Positions 53,918 through 63,274 of a DNA stretch of 64,000 nucleotides are shown here, one piece after another (the stretch's first letter is position 1; every line of letters starts with the position of its first letter). Both the position numbers and the translations under genes were made by a program. Source of the stretch: Nematopogon swammerdamellus (lineage: Eukaryota > Arthropoda > Insecta > Lepidoptera > Adelidae); assembly GCA_946902875.1 (NCBI GenBank), contig OX336337.1:372001-436000 (forward strand), given 5' to 3'. The notes under the pieces are model-generated. The model worked only from the letters and a program-made list of their open reading frames with translations, was not told the origin of the DNA and ran no database searches.

Positions 53918-55612
53918 TCACGCGGACTCCTCACCCGAGGCAGCGAGGAGTTGCTCCTCGTCAATATCTAGGCACAGGGATTCTGCCATTACCTGTAGTG
54001 GGTCAAGCGATCCCTCCATGCCCAGGCCGTGTGGGCCCCTTAACGCCAGGTCTGCGTAGGCAGAGTCTAGCGAGAGGGTCCCCGGCATGCTCGGAAGCGG
54101 TTCCAGTCCGTAGACTGGGGCCGCTTCTTCACTTGACGCGATGGAGCACTCCCCCGCTCCCAAGGGCAGATGCCCGCCGTCCCTGTACCACTGGCGCTTC
54201 ACTTTGACACCGTGGTCCGTCGCGTCATCCTTCCTCGTGAAGCACGAGAAAGGATTTGTAAGTGGTGACTTACCATGGGGTGGTGTAGTCACCATAGGTC
54301 CTGGCGTCAGTACCGGCACCACATATGATGGCGGTGACGGTGTCGGAGTCTCTGTCGTCGGTTGAACCGTCCCGACCGCTTTTGTTCCCTCAGCTGCTGC
54401 AGTAGCTGCTGCTGGAGGTAGTGCAGGTTTCGGCTTTGGTATACCTGCGTCGGGTACGTGGACGTACACATTGGACAGCCCGTGTCCAATCCGGCGGTGG
54501 TGGCTCAGTAGCGTGCCCATCTCTGTCTCGGGTATGCCGAGAGTGATGAGCAGGCCACCTTGATCTCGTGTTGAGTTCAGCACTGTCCACCTGCCTATTT
54601 TTAGGTGTCTGTTCTGCACCCTAAAGCGGTCCATAACAGCCTTGACGCTGATGTCGGCTGGGACCCCGGGCACCTTACAGAAACACCGTACCAATTTTTG
54701 CACCTCGCTGGCTGGAATCACGGCGAGTTTAATCCCTGTAAGGGATAGCTCTGCCACCTTCTGTTCCAGCCAGTTTCTAGTGAAGTCGTTGGAACACCTA
54801 AGATTCAGGGCCCCTACTTTAAAAGTAGGGAATCCCTGGAAATTGGGTCCGGTCGGTGTGCTGTCGTCGTCGTCGTCCTCATCATCCGGAAGAGGTGCAT
54901 CCGTCACCATCTTCCACAGGACGTTCTCCAGCGTCTCGCGGATCGACTCTGCTTCGTCCTTGGTCAGGGGGGCTCTGTCAGCCTTTACGATGGCCATCTC
55001 CGTATATTTAGCTGTTGCTGCAGCAGCGTACGTGAGGCCCTCTACCTTCGGCCTTTTCTCAGGTGGGGTCATGCCTGACACCCCTGGTCGGCCCCTCTTC
55101 TGATGCGAGCAGGTCGGTGCGTCGGCCTGGTCCTTCCCAGAGTCGGGCAAACATGTGGACGGGGCCGCTGCTGATGATCGCGATGGCCCGCGGTGGCCGT
55201 GCCCAGATCCCCTTAGGGGGGGTCTGACCGGCATGGTCCCGCGTGCCCCACCCCCTCGTCCACGATGCCCGGCTCTGAATGGCCCAATGGCTCCTCTCCC
55301 ACGGGTGTTGGTGAAGGGGTCCTCACGACCCGTTTCCCCGGCTGCGCCCGTGGGTTGGTACTGCCCCGTGGACTCAAGCATGCGGTTAAAATGTGCGCGA
55401 CGCCGCTTGTTAAGGCGGTGTCTTGCATTCTTACCCCTCTTTACTTGAGTCCACGTCTCGTCACGACTGTCCCGTCTGTCTGCCACCGGTTCGGCCGCAG
55501 CCGCAATCGGTGGTGGCGTCGTCCTTTCTCCTTGCATCGGTGGCTGTATTACTGTGTCTTTCATATTATTATCCATACTCTTCTTCCGTTTGTTGCTTCG
55601 TCCCCCAAGCAT
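53918..55612 (-). CDS. LINE ORF1: putative RNA-binding Gag-like protein
   Basis: The ATG at 55612 gives 564 residues; the frame opens slightly earlier at a GTG (55624). Positions count from that GTG. A basic stretch lies at 61-80 (VKRGKNARHRLNKRRRAHFN), an RG-rich segment at ~107-130, an NLS-like EKRPKVEG at ~189, an acidic run at ~247-255, and a conserved-looking domain at ~265-390 (FPTFKVGALNLRCSNDFTRN, GRWTVLNSTRDQGGLLI). That last domain resembles DUF4780, found in insect LINE ORF1s. No CCHC zinc knuckles are visible, unlike many R1/I-type ORF1 proteins. It ends GAG GAG TCC GCG TGA at 53918, in frame with ORF2. Expected role: binding the element RNA into a ribonucleoprotein. Confidence 0.85.
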   Translation of the reverse strand: MLGGRSNKRKKSMDNNMKDTVIQPPMQGERTTPPPIAAAAEPVADRRDSRDETWTQVKRGKNARHRLNKRRRAHFNRMLESTGQYQPTGAAGETGREDPFTNTRGRGAIGPFRAGHRGRGGGARGTMPVRPPLRGSGHGHRGPSRSSAAAPSTCLPDSGKDQADAPTCSHQKRGRPGVSGMTPPEKRPKVEGLTYAAAATAKYTEMAIVKADRAPLTKDEAESIRETLENVLWKMVTDAPLPDDEDDDDDSTPTGPNFQGFPTFKVGALNLRCSNDFTRNWLEQKVAELSLTGIKLAVIPASEVQKLVRCFCKVPGVPADISVKAVMDRFRVQNRHLKIGRWTVLNSTRDQGGLLITLGIPETEMGTLLSHHRRIGHGLSNVYVHVPDAGIPKPKPALPPAAATAAAEGTKAVGTVQPTTETPTPSPPSYVVPVLTPGPMVTTPPHGKSPLTNPFSCFTRKDDATDHGVKVKRQWYRDGGHLPLGAGECSIASSEEAAPVYGLEPLPSMPGTLSLDSAYADLALRGPHGLGMEGSLDPLQVMAESLCLDIDEEQLLAASGEESA

Positions 55613-55794
55613 CCCACCCACCACCGAGTCCTCAAAATTGGGGATGCCCGTTTGGGCACCAGGTTAGCTGGGGGATATAGCACCCGGAACATATTGTCCA
55701 GCCCTTGATGAGTGTCAGCCACACACACCCTCCCTCTGTGAGTCCGCCACCCATCAACTGCCAGTTCAATAGGTTCACTCTTAGGATGGTCCAT
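55561..55794 (-). CDS. upstream ORF overlapping ORF1 start
   Basis: A 77-codon frame with its own ATG at 55794 lies in the 5' UTR and overlaps the first ~50 nt of ORF1 in another frame. It begins MDHPKSEPIELAVDGWRTHR. No domain is recognised. It could restrain ORF1 translation or be fortuitous. Confidence 0.35.
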   Translation of the reverse strand: MDHPKSEPIELAVDGWRTHRGRVCVADTHQGLDNMFRVLYPPANLVPKRASPILRTRWWVGCLGDEATNGRRVWIII

Positions 55795-56079
55795 CTACGA
55801 GCAGGTTACGGTCACGATCGGGCCGACCCAGCCACGGTGTCGTCCCAAAGCGCTCCGGCCCGCTGCAGACAGGCCATCCTAGGGGCGCTAGCCGACATCC
55901 GTCTTACCGTGATGCCACAGCCGATTGATCGCAGTGCGGCTACATTGCGACCGCCCGTTTTGGGATGAATCTGAGGCCAAAGCAGCGTGTTGCACCTCGC
56001 GGAGATGCTCAGCTACCAGGATCCCCATCTCCCCCCTTACGGGTCTCCACGCACGGCACAAACACGCGGGTGACGGAGG

Positions 56080-56136
<57 letters not shown>
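56080..56136. repeat. 57-nt A run (T run in LINE 5' UTR)
   Basis: An uninterrupted run of 57 A on the plus strand is oligo-T in the LINE transcript sense. It is flanked by GGGTGAC and GTCACCC, which could pair. It lies inside the element, not at its 3' end. Confidence 0.85.
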
Positions 56137-56138
<2 letters not shown>

Positions 56139-56419
56139 GGTCGTCACCCCACTTACTGGGATAGGACAGGATGGATTTGTGGTTTGATAGGTAGCTGGTG
56201 AGGGTTATATTCTGGGATTTTGAGGATGGGCTGGTTTCAGACCACGGCCTTGGTGCCCATTACAATGCTCGCGGGAGAAGATCTTGGTGAAGTGTTAGCT
56301 ATGTTACTCTCTCACGAGTCAGTCACCAGATCTGGTCATGAAAGGTTAAACAGCTTACCACTCGCAAGCCACCACGCCTCGACAAGGCGTCTTCACTGCG
56401 TGATGGTATTAGTAATACT

Positions 56420-56431
56420 AATAGTAATACT
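56420..56431. repeat. LINE target-site duplication (5' side)
   Basis: AATAGTAATACT, identical to 50165-50176. A near-repeat (ATTAGTAATACT) adjoins at 56408-56419, so the exact 5' base is uncertain. Confidence 0.8.
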
Positions 56432-57050
56432 ACCTACCTAATAGTAAATCTTCTAAAAGTCAAGATTCCTTGACTTTTAGAACATTTTTTTGTAAAGTTT
56501 GTTTAGAATTTCATAACACACAACGGCATTTTAGTTGGTTTTGGGGTGCAAAATCGAAATTTGAAAGTGTTTCCAACACTTGTGTTGATGGTGCGAGACT
56601 GATAGTGACCGACTTCAGGCGGGCCAAGTGGCCTGGTTTTAAAGTGCCACTCGGGGAGCTCGGAAAACACATCTACCTATTTTTAACATATAATATCATT
56701 GCTTAACACACGTTTAACTCGGCGCACGAGCGACCCAGGCCGTGTCGCCTCGCTGCCTTCAGGTAAGGGCCTAGATCTTTCTCTCGACGTTTTCTAGTAC
56801 AGTCGGCCGGTGCAGTGGAAATACAGCTTTAGACGTATGTCGCGCTCGCTTCGTCAGTCGCACTCCTCTAGACATTCAGCACGCGGTGGCTCGGTACGAC
56901 AAGTTGACACCTTGTTGTATCTTCTTTATGACGAGACGGAAGTTAACTTTCTTCATACAAAATCCTCTTTCGGCATTATGTTTTCTAGTCCCCTAAACCT
57001 TATGCGATTTTTACAATATTTTTTTTCATAGAGCAATAGGGAATCGATGA
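56432..57050. other. unassigned; strong hairpin at 56451
   Basis: TTCTAAAAGTCAAG (56451-56464), loop ATTC, then its perfect complement to 56482, followed by T-rich sequence. No gene is recognised in the rest. Confidence 0.5.
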
Positions 57051-57208
57051 GTGAAGGGGGGAGGATCAGCGAGGGGGAGGGGGATAGAGAGGGAGGGTGG
57101 GGAGGATGGAGGAGGAAGGGACAGGAAATGTAGGGAAAATGGGAGGTAGGAGGTAGCGAGGGGAGTGGGAGGGAATAGAAGGGAAGGGAGGAGAGAGAGG
57201 GGGGGAGG
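57051..57208. repeat. purine tract (GGGA/GGA-rich)
   Basis: About 160 bases almost entirely G and A on the plus strand. It could adopt triplex structure. It is non-coding. Confidence 0.85.
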
Positions 57209-58058
57209 TGATAGATAAAAATTGCTGCCAATGGTGACATTTCATCCAAAAGACCACTGTCTATCAGAGTGCCACCTTTATATTATGCCGAGACTTTCTA
57301 CCTCCCGGTATCTGCGTTTAAATCAGATTTGCTATTAAACCGAGCTTACCGCGAGCGAAGCCGCGGGCAAAAGCTAGTATATTATAAAATAGAATAGCCG
57401 TCGTCGTCGTGAAATGATATGTATGTAATAACAATGAATATGTTGCACGTATGTCTATTTTCCTCACGCTGTGCCGCCCGGTGCGTGCACGTACTATTTC
57501 TTCCCAAAGTGAACAAAGTAGAAAAACATATTTTTCCGGAATCAACTCATCTGTTGCCGGCAGTCTCCGGAGGTACGACTGGGCGGGCGGCGGGCGGCGG
57601 GGGGGCGGGGGGCGGCGGAGTCTCGCGTGGGCGGATGGCGGATCACGTCCCTAACGAGTTCGCTTGTATGCAAACCTCCATACCTGAAGAGCCTCTCCAA
57701 TAGAAGCGGCGGCGCGGCCGGCGGGGAGGGAGATATTCTAGAGGATTTATACAATAATACTAGTATTATATAACACCAGCATATATATTATATTCTTTAG
57801 GATCGGGCTGCCCTAATACATTTTCAATATTATTGCTCACAATTTCGTAGCCACATATTGGTTACCATTACATTACAATATAGTACTTACGTATAACATG
57901 AAAGCCCATTTCTAAATTAGTTTCATTGTTTAATAAATAACGTCAGAGAAGAATTACATTTAATAAATAATTAATAGAATATTATATATTTATATATCTA
58001 TTCAGATACAGATATATTGTATTAGATATATGCGTATTTTCTTAATTTAAAGCTTATA
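57209..58058. other. unassigned sequence
   Basis: 57345-57375 has the GCGAGCGAAGCCGCGGGCAA motif of the repeat at 42585. 57580-57630 is G-rich. 57730-58058 is AT-rich. No gene. Confidence 0.45.
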
Positions 58059-58921
58059 AAATTTGTTACGGACGACGACAGCCCCGCAGCCAGCGCACGA
58101 GAGAACGACGCGCGCGTCTTAGCGTAGGGCATAGAACAGCGAGGAAGCAGCCGTCGTAGTTTGTAGAGTAGGATTTTTAAGTTGGTTTAGGCCTTACGAT
58201 TAAGTTAATATAAGTTAGAAATAAGATATATATAAATAAATATACATTTTACAAACACCGTAGACTAGTTAGTCTGTAAGTCTTAGTTATTATTTTAGCA
58301 AGTAGGCGCTAGGTTTAGTTTTCTGTATGTAGGTTAGACATAAGTTTTTGGAAATAAATGATATTATTGGACGGCTTTTTACTGAAGTAACTCGAGACGA
58401 GAGCGACAGGTAGCGAGACGAAGGGATTAGCGGCGGCGACCGAGCCAGGCGCCCATTGTTCTGCTCGCTCGCAAAACCGGATGCGTGCCGCAGCGGTCGG
58501 CGAGCGGGCAGAAAAGTAAATAAAAATAGGCGCTATTCCGTTGGCTCGCCAGTACAAATCAAGCAGCCAGAGAGAGAGGACCTCCTACAAGTGGAGCACA
58601 TCGGGAAGACGGCAAGACACAGCGGCATTGCAGAAGAGCTTTCCCGCCGACGCGGTCGACTATCGGCTAGCAAGTGCCGCCGTACTGCCGTCCCTCTCTC
58701 TCCGCGCCGCCGCGTTTGTCTCGCTCTGGCAAACCTGTCGCTTCGTCCGTGTTGCTCCGGTAACGGGCCGTCCCGTTATTGTACTGAGCACCGGCGTTTC
58801 ATTTGGCATTCGTTGTTCCCCGTACCGCGTATCTTCGACCGAGTGGCTGGGCGTCTCCCCCGAACCAAAAAGAAGAAATTACAGTCCACTCCGAACCCGA
58901 GCGACGAGCAGTAACAAAATT
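58059..58921. mobile_element. solo LTR with 5-bp duplication
   Basis: The LTR (58064-58916, 853 bp) begins TGTTAC and ends GTAACA, a 6-bp inverted terminus of the TG...CA type. It is flanked by AAATT at 58059-58063 and 58917-58921. A TATATATAAATAAA box lies at about 58227, and AATAAA at about 58352. No internal region remains, so it probably arose by LTR-LTR recombination. Family is probably Gypsy-like, by inference from the 5-bp duplication. Orientation is probably plus. Confidence 0.75.
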
Positions 58922-59182
58922 TATATAAAAAATCTTAAATCAAATATTGGTATAATAAAAATATTTAATTCATTATAAATAATGTTAGACTTACAACGTT
59001 CTGAGCAGAAAAATCAATACATTTATCAAATCATTTTATTACGTAGGTATTTGATCCTAACTTTTCCACTATGAAAATAAAATTGGGGAAGGGTTTCCAA
59101 CCCTACTCCCTCTATTGACTCCCTTGACTAAGGGAGTAGTACTTGACAGCCTACGCGACAACAGCGACAATCGGTGAAGCCT

Positions 59183-59411
59183 TTTGTAATTTTTTTTTAT
59201 GGGAACTGACACGATTGCCTACAACACCTACTCGTATACCATGTCCTAGTAGGGTAAGAAGGGAAGGGACCTACAGTTTTTCGTGTAATCCAAACCACGG
59301 TCAGCCTCCAACGGTCGAGCGGTCACCCATCCAAGTACTGACCGCGTTCCGGTGTGCCTATGATCACGACCGAAAGTCGACCGACCGCACCGCTGAGCTA
59401 CCGAGGCTGAC
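59183..59411 (-). mobile_element. 5S/tRNA-head SINE with internal deletion
   Basis: The minus strand starts GTCAGCCTCGGTAGCTCAGC, carries GCGGTCAGTACTTGGATGGG, and skips most of body A before GTGTCAGTTCCCATAAAAAA. The first part of the 5S A box is replaced by unrelated bases. Confidence 0.8.
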
Positions 59412-59689
59412 TATAGTTTCAATGCCATAAAGTTCTTCTGCCGTCCGTCCATCTGTCACAGCGTTATTTCACATCACATTTCTTTTATTAGCACACATTG
59501 AAATACAGTTTTACATCCAGCGTAAACTTATATATACTTGCGACATCGTCAGTTTGTTTAATTTATTATAGTATTTAAATAAGTACCTACATTAGATTAC
59601 TTAGCTCTATTAATAATTATCTACATATAGCGCTAATAAAATCAAGTCACCTAGGTTATAATATTAAACAATTTCAAGTCATAAAATGT

Positions 59690-59835
59690 TTGACCTTGTA
59701 GCCATCTATTCAATTGCGATCAAAATATTTTTAAACTATTGACACTCTCGTGCAATTCTTTTGGCAATTTATTGTAGATATTAATGCTATTGAACGTTCT
59801 CCGACGTTTCGAAAATACACAACTTGCACGCGCCG
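59690..59835 (-). pseudogene. LINE ORF2 C-terminal scrap
   Basis: The minus strand encodes RRRTFNSINIYNKLPKELHE and SVNSLKIFKSYFDR, a typical 3' end of CR1/Jockey-group ORF2. Confidence 0.6.
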
Positions 59836-60173
59836 ACGCCTTCCCTCCCGCCCCGCCCCGCCTCGCCCCCGCACCGACCCCGCTAACACAGGCATCGACA
59901 CTCGATGAAGACGTCTCCTCTACAGAAAACTTGCAGCGCCCCGCCTCTCCCCGCACGCCCCGGCAGCTCGAGCGCCTCGTGGAATACGATCCGAATGCTG
60001 AAATATTCGAGCGTTCGCTGTCTGCTGAGCATCCTTATTGCTCAACTGCGACGTTCCTATGACTCCTGTCGTTGTTGTGTAGAGATTGCAGGCGCGTGTC
60101 TCCAGCCAGCCCCCACCGCACCCACACCCCCGCCCGCGTCGCTTCCACATCGATGTCGATACACTTCTAACGC
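59836..60173. other. unassigned CG-rich sequence
   Basis: C-rich, with overlapping open frames and no domain. It precedes the 64-bp satellite. Confidence 0.45.
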
Positions 60174-60826
60174 TCTAGTCTATTCTACTCGTACTCTAAC
60201 TCATCTCAACTCTACTATTAGGCACAATACGTGTTTCTATTCTCGCCTACTCTATTCTACTCTACTCCACTCAACTCTACTGTTAGGTATATACATGTTT
60301 CTATTCTCGCCTACCCTATTCTACTCTACTCTTCTCAACTCTACTATTAGGTACATAAATGTTTCTATTCTCGCCTACTCTATTCTACTCTACTCTTCTC
60401 AACTCTACTATTAGGTACATAAATGTTTCTATTCTCGCCTACTCTATTCTACTCTAGTCTTCTCAACTCTACTATTAGGTACATCAATGTTTCTATTCTC
60501 GCCTACTCTATTCTACTCTACTCTCCTCAACTCTACTATTAGGTACATCAATGTTTCTATTCTCGCCTACTCTATTCTACTCTACTCTTCTCAACTCTAC
60601 TATTAGGTACATAAATGTTTCTATTCTCGCCTACTCTATTCTACTCTACTCTTCTCAACTCTACTATTAGGTACATCAATGTTTCTATTCTCGCCTACTC
60701 TATTCTACTCTACTCTTCTCAACTCTACTATTAGGTACATAAATGTTTCTATTCTCGCCTACTCTATTCTACTCTACTCTTCTCAACTCTACTATTAGGT
60801 ACATAAATGTTTCTATTCTCGCCTAG
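60174..60826. repeat. 64-bp satellite, about ten units
   Basis: The units start TATTCTCGCCTACTCTATTC at 60238, 60302, 60366, 60430, 60494 and so on, exactly 64 bp apart. Each contains a CTACTCTACTC pentamer sub-repeat and ends TTAGGTACATAAATGTTTC. Divergence between units is very low, so expansion is recent. Confidence 0.95.
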
Positions 60827-61165
60827 GTCCGAGGTTCGAATCCGTTCGACGTGTAGCAATGAGTTTATTCTGACGGAAAAATTTACGTGCTTACCTACAC
60901 CTGCAGCTCTACCGTTTGGAACCGGTGTCAAACTTTCCTTGCCCCTTACTAGGTGGTAGGCTCAAATTATAGCCGACTGGGTTGATACCACCGTACTGAA
61001 TGTAAGATGACTACATAGCATCCTCGTAGTATAGCAGCCTCGACCGTGGTCTCATCTAGTCCGGTATAGCCAGCAATCAAAAGAGAAGTCTCCGGTATGG
61101 TATCTACCTTCTTGGAGGTGATATTGACTGATCGGAGCATGTGCTTTGGCCCCTCCAACATAAAA
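60827..61165 (+). mobile_element. tRNA-derived SINE, 5'-truncated
   Basis: Begins directly at GGTCCGAGGTTCGAATCCG where the satellite stops, and follows the 43503 copy through GATATTGACTGATCGGAGCA. It ends CCTCCAACATAAAAAAAAA, lacking the last ~20 bp. Confidence 0.8.
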
Positions 61166-61262
61166 AAAAACGCACACACACAAAAATACTTGCTCTGTTC
61201 TTTACAAGTGCAACTATGACTCCACTCCGCTTAGGGCAGTCATTTCCATTGTCATTACTATA

Positions 61263-61450
61263 CAGGTTGTTCGGCACATGAACTGACAAATTTTTTTGTA
61301 GGTAAGTGGGGCCATTTGCAACGTTTTGACCCATGACACCTTTTGTCAGATGTCACGTGGTATCGAGATACGATTTTTTTTTCTTTATTTTTGAAAATTA
61401 CCAAAATCTCAGCTATAAACCCTAGTAACTTTTTTGTTTATGTTTGTATC
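61263..61450 (+). mobile_element. mariner-like MITE fragment (copy 2)
   Basis: TA|CAGGTTGTTCGGCACATG onward, matching 15203-15410. The right end was not identified. Confidence 0.55.
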
Positions 61451-62012
61451 AGCGCGAAATAAAATTTATTGAATTTTAAGATGTATCCTTGTTCTTGAAA
61501 AAATATTATTTGATAAAGTTAATACCATGAAAAGGTTTTATGGCCTCCCAAAGTCCCGAGAACGAGTAAAAATGTGACCGAATCTTAATTGCTTAATTCA
61601 TAAAAAAAAAAACTAACAGCAATTGAGTGCTTCATTTTCTTTTAAAAAGTTTGCTAGTTTACGCCCTTTCCAACGGTATACCACATGTCATACAAATAAT
61701 TCAATATGTGGTCAAAATTAGGCACAGGGACAGAACAGAACGACAAAATTAGGGATAATTTGCGCTGATTTACTTAAAGGAGTCGGAGGACCGCTAAGTA
61801 AATTCCTGAGCAGCTCTTGAGTTTTTATATTTCACTTACTTCCTCCGACTCCTTTAAGTAAGTAATCGGAAATTACTTTTGCCTTTTTAAGGGTTGGCGG
61901 TTTTTTTTATTAAACTTTTATTGCAAGCTTTTTAAAAAAACCGCTAACCGTTATTATGCCCAATAACAAGAAAATAATAAAAACAAGAAAATGTATCAAA
62001 TTCACGTGGGTC
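61451..62012. other. unassigned; two inverted repeats
   Basis: A perfect 21-bp inverted pair, TTACTTAAAGGAGTCGGAGG(A), lies at 61770-61790 and 61841-61861. A second pair, GGTTGGCGGTTTTTT / AAAAAACCGCTAACC, lies at about 61893-61955. No gene. Confidence 0.55.
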
Positions 62013-62205
62013 CCCATACAAGAAACTAAAAAGTGTATGCGCGCCATTTACCGAAAACAGTATGAAGCATTTTAACTAATCATGAATTTTAACTAATATG
62101 AAGCATTTCATAAAACACGCCATAGATGGTGTGAGTGGCGCTGACCATGACATGGCGATACGGAACCCTGGGTGCGCGGGTTCGACTCGCACTTGGCCGG
62201 TTATT
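62013..62205 (+). mobile_element. lepidopteran dispersed repeat
   Basis: GCCATAGATGGTGTGAGTGG, TACGGAACCCTGGGTGCGCG and GACTCGCACTTGGCCGGTTA. It is the inverse orientation of 41223-41400. Confidence 0.55.
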
Positions 62206-63270
62206 TTTTTTTATTATTGGCAATTGCTTCACTTCCTGCTAATGTGAGATCATCACAGATAATGCGGTTATCCGTGAACACGCCGGGCTGCGTCGAGCCC
62301 CGAGCGAGGAGGCCTCGCCGATATAACCTTCCGCCCCCGCGCCTCGCACGCGCCGCTGCGCGCCCGCCCTCGTAATGCGCCCACTAAATTACTCCCTCTG
62401 AATCCATTGGGAATGTAACTAGCTAGACTATCGACCCGCGCGCGTTACCTGCTGTGCAGCCGCGAGGCTCTATCTGCAGCTCCTGTATACTCACCCCGCG
62501 CCGGCGCACCACCTCCGCCGCGGGCATTCATTGCTCATTTACCAGTCACTTGATTGACCCCATTTCGTGTTTTGAACCCCCGATGCAAAAAGAGGGGTTG
62601 GTGATTTGGAAGGCTGAAAGTGGACTGTAGGATGTGTGGATTTCTGACCTTAGTTCCATAGGCGTGATTCCGTCGGTATTTCCTGCTTACGGTTTTCGGT
62701 GGTATCCAGAGTCGACCATTTCTTGAATGGAATGTCCTTTTAATGTTCTTGCTCCGATAAAGATGATGAACTTTCTTTTTGTCACCGGTTGGTTGTTGGA
62801 AGTCAGGGAGAACAATGCGAATGAAAATTATATGGAGGTAGGTTTGGGAAAGAATTTTTAATTTTACTCATGAAGTTTTCGACCTACCTACGATAATCTC
62901 CTTGCCACATGAAATTTAGTGATGCCAATGAAATATATTGAAAATCCCTAAAATGTGAAGAATAACCAAGGGTATTATAAGTTTAACGTGTGTATCTGTG
63001 TGTCTGTCTGTGGCATCGTAGTTTCTAAACGGATGGACCGACATGGATGCGGTTTTTTCATTAAGAAAGCTGGTTTAACCGGGATGTTTCTTAGCAATGT
63101 TAGTAATAGTACTGAAGTAATTATGAAGTAATAAAAAAATTACCCACCAGCGCCGGCTGTTTACAAAAACAAATTATGTGGCGAAAATGTATTTTTATCA
63201 ATTTTCCTATTTACAATGTTCAAATTAAATTGTTTCGTCTATAGAACATACTTACCGACGACGACGACGA
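62206..63270. other. GC-rich patch, then LINE-end repeat
   Basis: 62270-62530 is GC-rich with no domain. 62571-63110 begins AACCCCCGATGCAAAAAGAG, and contains GTAGTTTCTAAACGGATGGA and GGTTTAACCGGGATG, the same repeat as 23048, interrupted. No gene. Confidence 0.5.
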
Positions 63271-63274
63271 CGGT

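Larger units (their letters stand above)
50177..56419 (-). mobile_element. complete non-LTR retrotransposon, I/LOA-like
   Basis: A 6.24-kb element on the minus strand: ~800-bp 5' UTR, ORF1, ORF2, a 93-bp 3' UTR and an (AAC)5 tail. It is bounded by a perfect 12-bp duplication. Both ORFs are uninterrupted. An RNase H domain after the RT, and a non-adenylate tail, fit the I superfamily/LOA/R1 group; a finer assignment needs a phylogeny. The intact frames and perfect duplication suggest recent insertion, possibly by a still-competent family. Confidence 0.9.

Noticed and set aside
50160..55708. Long plus-strand frames across the LINE
   Set aside because: They are antisense to intact ORF1/ORF2, whose catalytic motifs identify the true frame.
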